Of a stretch of DNA of 64,000 bases, positions 1-13,696 are shown in pieces. The position numbers and the translations under genes are program-made. The notes under the pieces were generated by a model that saw only the letters and a program-made list of their open reading frames with translations, did no database searches and was not told the origin of the DNA. Within the stretch, counting starts at the first letter, position 1. Each line of letters begins with the position of its first letter. Source of the DNA: Sphagnum compactum (Eukaryota; Bryophyta; Sphagnopsida; Sphagnales); assembly GCA_965153455.1 (NCBI GenBank), contig OZ234493.1:26898213-26962212 (forward strand), read 5' to 3'.

Positions 1-165
1 GGACATCTGACAAAAGAAGAATTTACTGATATCCAAGACCACTACTTACATGGTGTCTGACCAGTTGTAAGCTTCCATGTTGCACCATAGGTTCGTTATG
101 GTTGATTTCCCAAAACTGTATTACATTGAGCTTGACTGCTATTTTTGGAGAGGGTTTGGGTGCAG

Positions 166-769
166 GAGGGTGCGACACACAGGGGGTGCAATGAGAGGAG
201 CAGGAGCTGAGCAGTTACCAGCTCTCGTGCGGCCTGTGCTTGAATCTGGAATCGGCAACAGTGCACTCCGCTTTATGTATGCACTTGGTTACAAGTTAGA
301 TTATGAACTCTTGCGTTCTGGCTTTTCCTTCCAATTTCATCGAACAATCCCCATCAATGTCAACATTACTGTTAGTGTGACAGCTGTAAACCGACTGCCT
401 AAAATGCATACTCTAGATGAGGCAGTGCCTGTGACACCTGGGTTGCACCTGGTACAGCTGACAGCACCTGCATCCCCAGACAACTACTCTGAAGTTGTTG
501 GTGCAATATCCACTTTTGCCGAGTTTCTGGCCCCGTATGTACTCCTTACTTTTGTGCCTATTATGCCCATTGGTTTTTCTTATGTGTAATTGATGTTTTG
601 AGAGCATGCAGGATGACTCTGAGAATAGGCAATAATGTGTGAAAGTGTGGCTTTTCTGTGCAGCCTGCTGCACCTTTCCAAACCTGGTGTCGTTGCAGGA
701 ATTGTACCGACAGCATCCACAGCAGCTGCTGCTCTTGTCTCAAGGGGTGGTGTAACCAAAGTGTTGTAG
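166..769 (+). CDS. MED18: Mediator complex subunit 18, 3' two exons (5' part outside window)
   Basis: Mediator bridges transcription factors and RNA polymerase II; MED18 is a head-module subunit acting in the nucleus. Two exons are visible: 166-534, then 664-769 after a 129-bp intron (donor GTATGT at 535, acceptor TGCAG ending at 663). The split codon joins in frame. The first exon carries the blocks GGAMRGAGAEQ, ALGYKLDYELL and LDEAVPVTPGLHLV, which match plant MED18. The second gives LLHLSKPGVVAGIVPTAS and an Ala-rich tail ending at TAG 767-769, also as in plant MED18. The acceptor at 161-165 (TGCAG) sets the left edge. The upstream exons are not identifiable; bases 1-66 end in a possible donor (GTAAGC at 67) and could be the preceding exon, but the protein they give is not recognisably MED18. 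Open reading through the introns is incidental. Family assignment is confident and the gene looks functional. Confidence 0.93.
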
Positions 770-1429
770 GGCTCCTGAAACTCCATCAGTGGTAGTGTGC
801 CAGCAGGGCTTTTAGACATCTTCATGAAGGTCTCGTGGTCCTTAGCTTGTAGGCAATTCATGTACTTGACTGCAAAACATGCAGCGGATTATCTTTGTTA
901 GCTTATCCTTGATGTACAAGATTTTGACAGAAGGTGAGAATGATGCAATTTGGTCTGGGCCTTGATCCCCCTGTTCTCTTTTGTTGATAAATAAAGACAA
1001 GTGTTGGCAATACAAATGCTTCATGAACTTTCACAAAAAATGTGAAGAAGCTTGGCATCTGGAAAGCACTGATTTTCATCTTCGAATTCATGCTCCAAGG
1101 TCACAAAAAATGCAATGGCCATGTGGGTCTTGAAACATATATGGCTTTCTCAAAGGGAACATATGAAACTGTAGTTGATTGCAATATTAGTCCCCATACA
1201 TATGTTACCTCTCCTTACACAATGCCAAGATTTTGTTGTTGGGAGGATTGTGATGTCATATTGTAGATGCTATGATATGAATTTTTTAAGAAACATTTGT
1301 TGGAAAGATTGACATATAGTGTCCGCCTGTCTCCTTCTTCGCTCATTTTATTCATATACTTTCTTTGTGAAAACCACAGTTTTGGAAGAGGGCCTGCATT
1401 TTCAATCACCCCGTTTATGGCAGAACTGG
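770..1429. other. MED18 3' UTR and non-coding spacer
   Basis: No coding potential is recognised on either strand. The first ~230 bp are likely MED18 3' UTR. Open frames here are short and give no known motif. Confidence 0.5.
990..995 (+). promoter_or_regulatory. Polyadenylation signal AATAAA
   Basis: A canonical AATAAA lies 221 bp after the MED18 stop codon on the same strand. It probably marks the end of the MED18 transcript. This hexamer also occurs by chance in AT-rich DNA, so the assignment rests on position. Confidence 0.5.
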
Positions 1430-1612
1430 AAGTGTTCAAATTGTGGCCAATTAGCGACCTGGAAATGTGTATTGACAAACTTCAAGTGTTCCAACTTCCA
1501 ATTGTGGCCAATTGGTTGGCTGGAAATGTGTCTCGATAAAACCTCATGTGTTCCAATTGTGGCCAATTAGTCTGCTGGGAAACATGACAAAACCTCAACA
1601 TTTACATCTCGT
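1430..1612. repeat. Three imperfect ~60-bp tandem copies
   Basis: The core ATTGTGGCCAATT occurs at 1440, 1501 and 1556. Each is preceded by a GTGTTC-type segment, and the first two are followed by GGAAATGTGT. Spacings are 61 and 55 bp, so this is a small degenerate tandem array. Confidence 0.75.
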
Positions 1613-2218
1613 GTGCATGGATCTACAGTAAGATGATAGAGCACAGCATTGCTCGTGGGACCTCAATTGTGACAGTTCCCGGTTTCTTCACAACATAGAG
1701 TCAAAAGAAGTTTTTATTTGATGTCTTTCCCCATCTCCATTTCCCCCAAATAGATGAGGTCCTGGTTCCTTCCTCTAACAAAAATCTCTCAAATCCTGAA
1801 ACCCGCTTTAAAAGTAAATCTTTTTTGCATTCCTTTGAATAATTGTAGCCCGGCCACATGGGATCCAATGTAAAATTTCAATCTCTTTAGGTCATATGCA
1901 TGCAAGTGTGACTTAGGACCAGAAATTGAGATATTGTGCCATCATTGTGTCCTGAACTTTTTCATCAAGACACCCAACCAAGGTAATTTTTACCATTTTG
2001 TGATATTCAAAATTTGGCATAATTTTCATAATAAACACAAATTAGTTGAATTTACACTAGAAAACTCACTTTTTTGCACCAAAATTATCCATTTAAAAAA
2101 TGGGACAATTTTTTTTGGGAGGGGGTGGGGGGGAGAGGAGAGCTGCACCCTAGCTTCCATATTGTGCTTTTTAGTCTTTATAATTTAGTGGTTCGGGTCT
2201 GCGAAATCAAAATTCATT

Positions 2219-2592
2219 GTGCATCTCCAGCGGTGCTCAGTATGTGATCCTGCACAGTAAAATTCGATGAAGAAAAGTCAAAATATGCCGGTTTAGCTCA
2301 GGAAACGTGTTTTGGCTCAGCAAAATTGCAAAATTTGCGGTGGCTGGTGAAAGGCGCAGCAACGCTGTGCACCTGCACAAAAGAGTGTAATAAATATGAT
2401 GTGACTGCCGCTCAGTGTTTCTGATCAGCCTATCATAATGATTGGCCCAGGTGGTTCGCTATTAGTAGTTCCCCACCTATTTGCTATCCCAATTTCAGTT
2501 TTATGGGTGGGGTTGCAAAAAATTAAATGACTAAACTTGGATGTGAAAAATAATTTTGCAGGGTTGCACGCTGAGCACCGCTGGAGATGCTC
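2219..2592. mobile_element. Small TIR element, PIF/Harbinger-like MITE (374 bp)
   Basis: GCATCTCCAGCGGTGCTCAG at 2221-2240 is repeated exactly in inverse orientation at 2571-2590. Imperfect pairing continues inward for about 25 bp (a CTGCA...AAAATT block on both arms). The arm sequence resembles the GAGCATCTCCAGC ends common in plant PIF/Harbinger MITEs. There is no coding sequence inside. The expected 3-bp TTA/TAA target duplication is not intact: ATT on the left, TAA on the right. The superfamily label is therefore an inference from the TIR. Confidence 0.8.
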
Positions 2593-2764
2593 TAAGCCAT
2601 TGTCTGAATTTTGCCATCAGTAGATGGTCATGATGGGCTAACATGGAGAGGGTCCAAAAAGAACCGGGGTTTTGATTCAGGATTTAATTGGCCCATATTA
2701 AACTACTTTTGATCTATCATCCAATACACAGATGACATCACCCAAATCTTTTATTCCATCTCAG

Positions 2765-2935
2765 CTGGTGAGTGACCTCTCTAAAAGACAAAAAAGCAAC
2801 TTGGAGCAGTCTTAAGGAGGCAATAGGACTACCACATGACCAATCCTATCTCCTTCCAATGATGACCTCTCCAAAAGGCCAAAAAGCAACAAGTTGGAGT
2901 AGCCTTGGGGAAGCTCTATGACCACATAAACATTT
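2765..2935. repeat. Two diverged ~95-bp tandem copies
   Basis: A segment containing GACCTCTC, AAAAG, AAAAAGCAAC and TTGGAG in that order occurs near 2775-2815 and again near 2865-2905. Both are followed by related CCACATGACC / GACCACATAA text. No gene is seen. Confidence 0.55.
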
Positions 2936-5331
2936 CTATATCACCATCCAATGATGACATCAAATATTGAGAGAAAAAAAAGGTATGCTTTGGAGTTGGC
3001 TTTCCAAGCCCACAACCAATGGCGTCTATCCTTTTCCTATCTTTTCCCCTGGGTGACCTTGTAAAGCTGAGCCTTGAACTTAGCTTTCCAAAGGGCTCCT
3101 TTGATTGGCTATTGGCTTTCAGTAATGCCCCACTAGTGCTCATTGAGATTGTGAAGAGATCAGGTGAAGTTATCTGTGTCTCTCCCCAAGTCTGCACCCC
3201 CTTCCCTCACCCCAACCCAGTCTTTGAATGCACAAAGATAATCACAAACAACAAATACAATAGCTAAGGTCAGCCAAGTTAACAATCATAAACATTACAA
3301 ACAACAGGACCACCAATTCTGATGACTTTCTCTGGAATGTCTGAAAAGGTGTATGGACCAAAATGATCTTTTCCACAATGCACCACTGTCATGAGCTTTC
3401 ACAAACAAACAAAAACTAAAGTTGTTCACAACTTTTTTGTGAATTTGCAGGGTACAAAACTAAAAGGCAACCAACCAAAACACAGGATGTGCAAAGGGGT
3501 TTAACATCCCCCCACCATTCCTTGCACCGATTCTGTCCGATTACAAAGTTGAAGTCCAAATCCACCCGCTTTCGTAAGCACTACATGTCAGCTACATGTC
3601 AGGCATACGAAAGCAACAAGGGAGATGTGGGCCACAAGAAAGAATTTGAGTGTTCTAGTTTATTAGAAAATCCAAAAAGTTGGACGGCTCTTTTTTCTTT
3701 TTTGGGGTGGGGTCTTTTCATATGGCTCTTTTCGGTGCCAAGCTCACTGCGACTGGCTTATGAAACCATGACTTGCTGTGTTGAATGACAAAAAATTATT
3801 ACACCTGCCGGTCATAGTAGCCACTTTCACAGACTCTGCGAGAGTTGTCTGTGAACCAACCGCATGCATGATGTATAGCCTTTCCATATTCATAACTGCA
3901 CAATGAACCATTATGGAACACATCATGATCAGAGTTGATATGCACCAATAATTGTTTTGGGTGACCTGTGTCTCTGGTTTACATAATCCTGAGTTAACAT
4001 CTAACAGCTTTGGAGATGATTTTGCCATTAGCCACAGCTAAGTGTGGCTTTTCTTTGAATATACTCCATGTTTCTTGTGCAAACCCAAGGGTGCATATTA
4101 TACTACATTATGTGTCATCAGGAGCAAGTGGGTGTTTCACCCAACCTCAGGGGTCCATTATTTCAAGAATGTCTCAGCCCTTGGGTGTTACCCCCACTAT
4201 AATACAGGGGATACTTATTGGAATGATGCAATTTTTGATCCTATTCTGATCTTGGGCTCTAAATCTACTGGGCATATCAGAACTAAGTATTTGGGTCTAT
4301 CTATGCATTTGTCAAATTTGATATTTTAATTCCTTGGAGACCACAATTTGCCTTATTGCTAGCATGTAGTGGCGATACGCTTTTTGTTTCTATGTTGCAC
4401 CTTATCCAACAACTTTTAATGGGATAGAGATCATAGGAGCAGCCTTCTTTTTACCGGCTAAATTTTGTCAAATATTAGAAATGAAGTGATTTGGAGGGTT
4501 TTAATCATCAGAAGTGAGAAACAAACACAACAACAGAAATATGTCATTTCCACTACTAAATTATAACTAAGATGATTGTATAATCATTGTTATTGGAACA
4601 CAAAATTACATTAATAAAAATGCACATTAGAAATGACACATTACATCACTTGCAAAAAATAATGATTGTAACATCCATTTTGGTATAATGCAACATACTT
4701 TTACTTTAGGTTGTCCATCGAGTAATGCCAAGTTGGGTCTATCATTGCTTACGTGAAATCCTTAAGCTCAATGGTAGATTTTATGTGAGCAACATAGTTT
4801 TTAAATATGGAATAAAAGGACTTCATGTGATTAGAATGCATGGGAGTTGTGGATTTGGATCACTAGCACATTAAGTGGTTGTATTAGAACCGCCAATTTG
4901 AGATGTGCTAGATGATTCATAACATTAGTTAGGTCCAAATTTTTAATTAGTATCAAAACATTGTCATAGTGTCACTTTTTTTATACTCATTTACAATGTC
5001 CTATTTGACCATATAAAAGCACAAATGGATGAGATTGATGGAATCTAGAATTGTAATGGTCTAAAATATGGTATTTATAAAATATTTGACACATTTTGGT
5101 TCATTAATATTGATGGGGATCGAAATAGAGGATAAAAAAGGACTCCATTAAGGAGTAGGTCTTTTTTGTCCTTAGTGGTACATCTTAAAGAGTTTGGACC
5201 TATTTATGAATTGTTAAAAGTGTCTTCCCATCGGTGATCAACAGGGTCCATTGTTGTAAGGTCAAAGGTTACTAGTGTTATTGGTGGGATGTGTTGAGTT
5301 GTTCTTGAGTTTTCAATGGGCGATTATGTAG
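2936..5331. other. No gene recognised
   Basis: This stretch has only short open frames without recognisable motifs. A moderately long plus-strand frame near 3019-3267 lacks homology I can name. The right end from about 4700 may be the decayed 3' part of the Copia element that starts at 8705 on the minus strand. Confidence 0.4.
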
Positions 5332-7739
5332 TTACACTTCCCTTGTAAAGTTTGCAGATGGGTCTTGTACCTTGAGCATAACAAACTTATTGGTGATAGG
5401 CTCCAACATAACAAATGGTTGTCCAACAATTGTAGCAAAGGCATGCCCAAAATAACCTTCATTGATTCTTACATCATTACTAATGAACAATGTGTGTATA
5501 TTTAGATTGTAGTAGTGATAGCCTTTGGTTTCATCATCATAACCCACTAGCATGCATTTTTGAGTCTTCAATTAAAATTTGGTCATTTTTAAAACTAAAA
5601 TGTGCATATATGTCACATTACTAAATATATAAAGCTTGCTCAAGTCAAGTTCCTTGTTTGTAATTCTTTGGAAGGGTGTTATTTTGGGTGACTGTGTGGT
5701 TCATTGGGATTTTTTTTTAAATATAGAAAAACCCATATGAAAATATTCTAGAGTGTTAACTTGGTAGTGTATTTGGTACCATTGGTTAAGTGGGGATGAT
5801 GTGGTGGGTAATGAACCAATAAAAATCCATATTAATAGAATTTTGATTGTAAAGATTAAAAAAAAATGCACTTGTTGGAAAAGAAAATTGAAAATTAAAG
5901 AAAAACAACAATTTAATGGACTCGTGAAAATATGGTTCAATTTTGGCCATTCAAAAGTCTTTAGTTAGAATTTGGCTACAATTTGTCAAGGATGACTTCC
6001 ACATACACATGTATTATTTCATGTTACATCACATATGAGTCATTATATGGAATTGGAATGAAAATCAATATGAACTTTTCAATTTTCTACCATGAACTAG
6101 TCAACTGATCCATATTTTTGAACTTCCAAAGCCCATTGCAAAAAGTGGGTGTATTTTTGTGAAAAAATAATTACACATGTTTTCACAATCAAGTAGTTAT
6201 TCTAGAACCAAATCCCAATTATCAAATTTAAAAATATAGGTTTTAATAGGAAACATTGAAACAAGATGGGTATTGGCAAAACCAAAACAAGGTCACAAAA
6301 ATGAGCCATTTAACCATGCGTTCACCCCTTTAAAGTCCCTCTAAAGTTAGTTCAAATAGGTGACCGATTGGTAAGGAAGTTTGATGTGTTGATGGATTCA
6401 ATCCACATATGTTGTGAGGTTTGAACATCAAATGTCATGGACATTGCCTTCTCCAACAATGTCTCGTTCTTTTATTGTGCAAGGCCATTATAATGTGGAG
6501 AATATCCTTCTATGAGTTTTCTCTTTATGCGATGGTTGTTCCAAATAGGGACAAGATTTTGGAAGAATATTTATTACCCTTGTCACTCTGCAAAACTTTG
6601 ATCTATAAAAGCTTTGGAAAACTTGAAACACTAAAGCACATTTGAGACTTGAGTTTTAGAACATAAACCCAAGTGTAACAATTATATCATTTGTGAAAGT
6701 CATAAAGTAGTGAGCACCACCCATAATGTTGGTTTGATCTTGCCACAAATATTGATATGAATGAAATCAAGTGATTGGGATTCATTTTTCTTGATGGCCC
6801 ATTCGTGGTGTTGTTGCCTTCCATGCACATTGTTGGCAAAGTTCTTCACAAGTTCCATGCACATTGGTATGAGATTGGTATGAGTGGTATGCCTTTTACT
6901 AATTGCTTGACTATTAAGAATCTCAATTGTGGTAGTGAGATGATTGATTCTCTTGTGCCATAATATTGTTATGTTTGGGCATTCGATTTCTATAGTTGAA
7001 ACTTTGGGTCATTGAGGTGCAATTAGTAGATTTAGCTTGTGTTATCATGCATACCCTATGCCACAATCTACTTTTTGTTATTAAAAACAAAACGTTTTTT
7101 GTTGTCAAACATCATCACAAAACATGTATCAATTATTCAACCTATAAATAATAGGTTCTTAGTAAGTCAAAGGATATACAAATACCTAATATTTTTATTT
7201 CCTTATTTTGCTCATGAAAGGTTTACATATCCTCTGCCTTTAATTGCTAGACTACGTTTTCCTATAATTTTTACATAGGTTAATCTTTTTTTATATTCTA
7301 TATTTGCAAAGACACTTCTTGTCATGTGTCTTGATGCACTTAAGTCTAACAACTAGTCCAATTCTTTTTCTAGATTTATAGCACTAAAAGCTACATAAAA
7401 TATATGTACTAGAGTATAACTATATTTTTTAATATTATCATTTTCAATTTCTTGAATGGTTGCATTTAATGAAAAAATTGGGTATGGCTACAAGTGTCCT
7501 TTGGTTTGGTGTTCATTTGTTATTTAGCCATCTTTTACGTCGATTTGTGACAACATGACGCATGACATGATTTGATCTACAAAAATGGCATGGGCTTATT
7601 TTCTCTCTCCCATATGAATCGTTAGATGTGTTTTTTTGCCTTGTTTGAATTTGATTACAAAAGCCTCCTCCATGGCTATCAATGTTAGGTCCTACACTTG
7701 GTGGAGATGCCTTGCCTCCTCTTGTAGAAGTTGTGCTAA

Positions 7740-8308
7740 CACTTTGTTGAAGGTAGGCAATTGAGCTTAGTCACTAAAACTTTGGAAAATAGATTTATAG
7801 CTAGGTGGCTATGTGTTGATAATTTGTTCCACAACTTTAACATCAAATGTTGTTCAACCAATGTTTGCTAGTTCATACTATATTTCTTGAATATGGCAAA
7901 GGTATTTTGTCATTGACACTTCGTCAATGAGTTGTGCTACCACAAGCTTGTTCTTCAACATGAGTCTCGTTGCATTGTTTATGGTTTGGTATTGCTCTAA
8001 ATTACATCTCCATGCTTGTTGTGGGTTTCATATACCTACAATCATTGGATTATTTTTTTTAATAATCAAAGATTTAGTGGTTAAAGCCTTGATTTTCTTT
8101 CATCAAATGTTTCATGTTTCACTCCATCAATGGGTATTGAGTTCATAATGCTTAGATTAACAAACCTCCATTGATTGTTTATCATGAGGATGATCTCCAT
8201 TTTGAACTTCCATGAATTGAAGTTTGGGACTCTTCCTAACTTATTTATATATGATACTGGATCAAGTTTGGTCATATTGATGAGATTGATATAAAAACAT
8301 TGGACCAC
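7740..8308 (-). pseudogene. Copia gag (UBN2 domain) pseudogene
   Basis: The N-terminal gag hallmark (N-x-WKFKMEIIL) opens the frame that starts at 8308. After a frame break, the YQTINNATRLMLKNKLV-type helix and the IDEVSMTKYL segment follow, as in UBN2 gag domains. In-frame TAG/TGA codons occur in the second half. It would have formed the nucleocapsid of the retroelement. Confidence 0.8.
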
Positions 8309-8691
8309 ATTTGAACAAAACCAACAAGGACAAAAAAAGAAATCAAAATTTTATTTAATTTAGTAAAAGAAACTCCCAAAAAAAGATTAATTTCAATATT
8401 GGAATTTATAGTTTTTATTATTATCGATTTACATACATAATAAATGTATATTGAAATTTGGTTCCCTCAACTAGCTAGATGTTGTTATAGAACAATGCTC
8501 ATGCACCCAAGTGGTTCATCTAGCAAAAGAAAACAAGGAATGTTGTAGAGAATAACTCATATTGTGCCTATCGATAGAACAAGGTTCACACCAAATTTTC
8601 AACAAAGAGATTTCACTTATAAATGTAATATGCATGCTTGATAGGTAAACCAAAACATAGCTCATGAATCTCTCATAAAAAAATGCATGAC

Positions 8692-8705
8692 ATTCTAATA
8701 CCATG
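8692..8705 (-). promoter_or_regulatory. Copia primer-binding-like site next to LTR end
   Basis: The minus strand reads ...CA followed by TGGTATTAGAAT. This is close to the TGGTATCAGAGC site complementary to initiator Met-tRNA that Copia elements use. The CA at 8704-8705 would be the last two bases of the 5' LTR. The LTR body to the right was not delimited. Confidence 0.6.
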
Positions 8706-9003
8706 TTGCTTCATCGAAAGTATCAAATTACATGTTTGAGTGCCCAAGTAGAGGCATTAAAAAATAATATACACAAGACCAACAAGTTCATCACACACTT
8801 CCATGATGACAAATAAACTTCATAAATTTAACAAATTCACCTAGACCATTTACCTTCATTAATCTAAGTATTTACAATTGATTAAATAATGACCAATATT
8901 TAGTAACTTGCAAGGTGTAATAGAATACAATAGTCCTAACAAAATTTGATTATCATTCTTGAACTATTTTCTTAAGGAGCTTTTTATTATGTCAAATGTT
9001 TCA

Positions 9004-12000
9004 CACATTAGCAGAAAACCCCCCTTTTGCAACTACATTTTCAATTACATCTTGACTATAAAACATAATTGAAAGTGATAAAATTAGTTGCAAAGTATTT
9101 TTTGCAATTGAAAAATGTTTTCTCAATTGCAAACCAAAAAAATTAATAAGTTGACAATGACATTCTAGTTGAAAGAGTTTGCCACGTGTTAACACCACAT
9201 TAATAGCCATCATTACCATTTTAATCAAACAAACTATTTTACTAATCTGGTCGCAAAAATGTTGTCAACTTCCTTTGACTAATGGACGAACTTCATCCAC
9301 TGATTGCATATGAAGTTAACAAAATATTCATTTGCAATTTTGACTACATTTTAACTATGTCAATTGAATGTTTCACCAATGATGTGGTGACATGTAGCAC
9401 ACCTAAAACATTCCACCATTGATGAACCATAATAAAAATTAAGTCGAAAGTAAACCATGTTGCAACTATGATGGTTAATGCATTTGACCAATGGTGGGAT
9501 GACACGTGTGGTGATTTAATAAGGGTTGGGATGAACCAATAGTTAAATGACATGTGTCACAACCTAGGCCTATTTATGTACCTGGCATTTAATCATAGAC
9601 AACCATTTAATCATGTACCTAGACATGGGCTAGGTTTAAACCTATGGCTTTTAGTCTAGGTTTAGGTTAAAGCTAGACCTAGGCACCTAAACTAGGTGTT
9701 AACGGGAGAAAATTGTCTTATATTGGTTAAACACCATGGATGTTAAAAGACAGTAATACCGTCATTGGATGATAATTATTATCAAATGGCAAAATAATCT
9801 TAGGAGAATTTTAGAATGAAAGAGTTTTTTGACGGTAGTATCGTTAATACAAATGAATTACATGGGGTAGAATCATTAGAAATTAATTATGGGCAGAATT
9901 TTAATAGAAGTAACATTAATTAATAGAAATAATATTCTAGTCTAGTTTATTTAGAAGGGCAACCTAGTAATTATTTAGTTACTAGTGGTGAGTATTCTAT
10001 TTACCATCTTTTATCTACTAAAAGGTGAAACCATTTAGGTTAATTAGTCCAAGTGGATAAGGGATGGATGGATTTCCCTTAACTAGGATGTGTGGAAGGG
10101 ATTAGGATGAAGAAATCTAAAATGTAAGGAAATCTAGGAGGATAAAGACTCAACATTTGTGTGATGAACATCCTTATTACATTCCTTATTTACTTCTTTG
10201 GAGGAATGAAAGATTTCATTAGACCATTATATCATTAGAAGATTAGATCATTAACATTAGGAGGATGCTTGTGTGTGTGAAGAAAAAAGAAAAGATCCAA
10301 AAGAATATTGTACTTAGTGTTATGTAATGAAGAATGGTTGAAGGTTGTGTGGAATCAACATGTGCATTCTTTCTTCTTGTTTGTATTGACCTTTAGGAGG
10401 GTAGAGAAAATAGTTCTTTCTTAATTAATGTAGACTATTAGTTCATTAGTTTGGTTTTTCTTCTTTTCTTTTACAACGAGAATACTTCTATACTTGTTAT
10501 TGAAATAGAAAGTGCATTTTGCCACAAGACAATAATTACCATTGGAAGGTAGCAACCAAGAGGTAAACATGAGATTTGAGGTTTGCAGGGAAGGTAACGT
10601 TGCTAAGATAGTAGGTAGTAGCTACAAAGGGTCTATACGTGCTATAGATGGTAGGTAATAACTATCAAAGGTTTGAAGGCAATTGGGGGTTTTCTTTCAA
10701 GCTTGTCGATGACAATATGTGCATGATGATGGTTGTTGCATGACGATAGCTATTGCAAGACAGTAGTTGCAGCATGACGATAGGTAGATAGAAGACAAGT
10801 TCTACTTTCATGTTTTTAGTAAGCAACCTTTTTCTTTGACATTAACTAAGTTGTCGAATCCCATGGTTTAACACTAAGCCTAGACATAAATAGCCACTTA
10901 ACTTAAGCTAGGGCTAGACCTAGGCATTAGGTTAGGCCTAAACCTAAATCACAAATAAAATCCTATTTCATTTAATTTAGCCTTTAAAATTAAGCCTTTT
11001 TTATTGGCTCATCCCAAATGGCTATTACATTTTCATTTTCATTTTCATTTTCCATCATCTTAGTGCATTGGTTTAATATATAATTTGGATTTTCAAATGG
11101 ACAAACAATATGGGACAAACATTTTAGTTGCCAGCTTGGGGAGATAAACCTAATAACACACATAAACTTATATTTTAGATCTTTTTCATTTCTTGTTTGA
11201 TTTGAGTGATGTAAAAAGCTATGGGAATGCCAATGTAAGCTTGACATAATCTTTTTAAGCTCTAAAAGCAAAGGAGTAACATAAAAGAAACATGATACAT
11301 GCTAAATTTAAATAATGTGTTTTTCTAAAAAATGATTCATTATCTTAGGTCATTTCCTTTTCATTTTTTATTCATTTTGTGTGATCTAAAAAGCTATTGG
11401 TGCACCAAACTAAGCTTTACATTACCTCTTTAAGCTTCAATGGCAAAAGATGAACAAAGAAAAACCACAAAGATCGCAAATCTATTAAATTTTAATGTGT
11501 GAATTAGGTTTATGACGAAACGCTTACCCTACCTATTTTTAATGCTTGTATTTTCTTCATTTTTAATCTATTTTGAGTGTTTTAAATGGCCATGGGTGTG
11601 CGAAATGGAACCTTAAAACATCATATTGAGTTTGAAAAACAAAGGAAAGATGTATTAAAATTACAATCTAATACCTTAAGTGTATGGTGATCAACTAGTT
11701 TACCCTAGTTGTAACCTATGATAACATAATTGCAACTTAATTAGTTGCACCCTAGTTACAACCTAATTTTAATTTAGTTATACTTAAACCTAAATTAATA
11801 ACTTACCTAGTTTAGGTTTAGTTAATTATGCTAACTACATGTAGTAAATATTCAACAACAATTTTTTATTCCATAATTTATAATTAATTAAAATTATTGT
11901 AATAAAATAAATTATTATTATTTATTAAAATTTTACTATTACTGAATGTTTCAATAAATACAATAAAGTTATATATTAGTTAAAATATACGTAGGTAGTT

Positions 12001-13696
12001 AATAAATTATTATGTTTAAAAAATAATTAATAATAGTATTGGAGCTAATATAAACTATGTTGTTATTTGATTATTATTATTTGTATTATTATCTAACTTG
12101 TTATAACTACTATGAATTCATATTATCTACATTGAATAAAGATAAAATATAGTAAAAATATTGAGGTAAATGCAGTAGTGCTGAAAGAAAATTACTTTTT
12201 GAAATTATGTAATTACTTAATAAATTTGCATATTAACTATGCCCATTATTATAATTATTTGATATCAAATAAATTGATAATGAAATAAATAATTTAAAAA
12301 GATATTCTAACAAATATTTAAAAATTAGATTAATTATTAAATTAATTCCAAATAAATATAATTATGTTTGATTACTTACGTTATAAATGAAAATTTAAAT
12401 TACAAAGAAATATCTATCATTACACATGTTGAACATATTATTAACTTGTACTTCAATACACATTATTTTAAACTTGTACTTGAATTTAAGAAATTTTATT
12501 TATATATTTAATCTATTATTTAAATGAAAAAATTGTATCATATATAATCTTTCATTTTTATAAATAAAATTTACTGTAATTTCAGTTTAATGAATTTCAA
12601 CATTTTAAACAAATATAAAATTATAATATGTATAAAAATGAATAAACATTAAAGTTCCACAAAAATACTAATTATCTATCATTACTTGATGTGTTGAAAA
12701 CTAAATTTGAGTTACAAAAAATAAAAAATTACATTTATGTTCAATATGCATTATTCTCAACTTACATTTCCAAGTCTTGTTTAATTTTATTTCAAGTTAT
12801 TAAATACTATTGTTTAAAAGCACAAAAATAATATTTACATCAATGATCATACATAACCATTCATTTTTAAAAATAAAATTACATGTATTTTTATTTTTGA
12901 CAAATTTTGATCACAATTTTAATACAAATATTAAGCTATCACATGAAAAGAAATGAAAAAAATTAAAATTCCACAATTTAATCATAATTATATATCATTA
13001 CTTGATATGTCGTAAGCTAAATGTGGTCTAGATAAAACTCAAATATCACATGTATGAACATGTACAAAATTGAATTATTAATTTGTATGAAGAGAATTTT
13101 TTCAAAATTAATATGCATTACAAAAATTACACATAACTATTAATTTACATACATAAATTTTACATGTAATTTAATGTTATCATAATTTAACATAAATATT
13201 AACATATATCACATGTATAAAAACAAAGTCACTTACTAGTTTTTTAGTTGAGTTGAGAGATAATTGCGATAAAGTTGCAAATGAAATTGCATTTCATCCA
13301 TCCTTTAATACAATGTATCATCCATACATATGTTGATGGTGTCACCAAAATAGTTGAACATTAGTTAACGTTTTGACTATGTGCCAACTAGAGAACCTTA
13401 AATGTTAGAAATATTCCAAGAATGACCCTTTAGTCAAGACATGTTTTTCACTAGTTATCAACATAGTAGTTTAAACTCGGAGACATTGTTGATGCTAAGA
13501 ATATTTAGCAGAATATTTGGCAACATACCACCTAGTTGAAAACTGTTTTCAACTATATACCAATTTAGTTGATGAGTTGACTTAATTGGTAATTACCATT
13601 ATTCTATTTAAAAATTAAAAAATTCCAATTGCAACATAGTTGGAAATCATGTTTCATTGAAAACTTTTTGGTTAAAGGGGGCATTTTATACTAGTG
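9004..13696. mobile_element. Probable non-autonomous CACTA (En/Spm) element
   Basis: The left end CACATTAGCAGAAAACCCCC and the inverse of the right end CACTAGTATAAAATGCCCCC are imperfect terminal inverted repeats of the CACTA type. Subterminal zones on both sides are rich in TAGTTG/CAACTA and TTGCAAAT-like words in both orientations, as in CACTA elements. The flanking trinucleotides are TCA (left) and ACA (right), so a 3-bp target duplication is only partly kept. No transposase is visible inside. The body has two blocks of CTAGG/CCTAG-rich repeats (9560-9710 and 10860-10960) and an extremely AT-rich core. Confidence 0.5.
11850..13250. other. Extremely AT-rich core
   Basis: Runs of A/T words (AATTATT, TTAATAA and similar) fill this stretch with very little G or C. 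There is no coding potential. It forms the middle of the probable CACTA element. Confidence 0.6.

Larger units (their letters stand above)
5332..8705 (-). mobile_element. Decayed Ty1/Copia retrotransposon (gag-pol remnant)
   Basis: Read on the minus strand, the Copia parts come in order. First is a primer-binding-like site at 8692-8703. A UBN2-type gag follows (WKFKMEIILM near 8220; LMLKNKLVVAQLID and LPPSY-like PPSYKS blocks at 7760-7990). Next is a degenerate CCHC knuckle (CHFCRSNHV, about 7560-7600), then integrase-core text (LQSDKGNKYSSK, near 6550-6600). Last is the linker typical before reverse transcriptase (LVGYDDETKGYHYY near 5500-5560). Several stop codons and frameshifts break it. 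Reverse transcriptase is not clear and no second LTR was found, so the element looks truncated and dead. Confidence 0.85.

Noticed and set aside
9700-10600. Possible solo LTR (TGTTAACGGG start, TTATATTGGTT word)
   Set aside because: No convincing CA end or 5-bp target duplication could be located.
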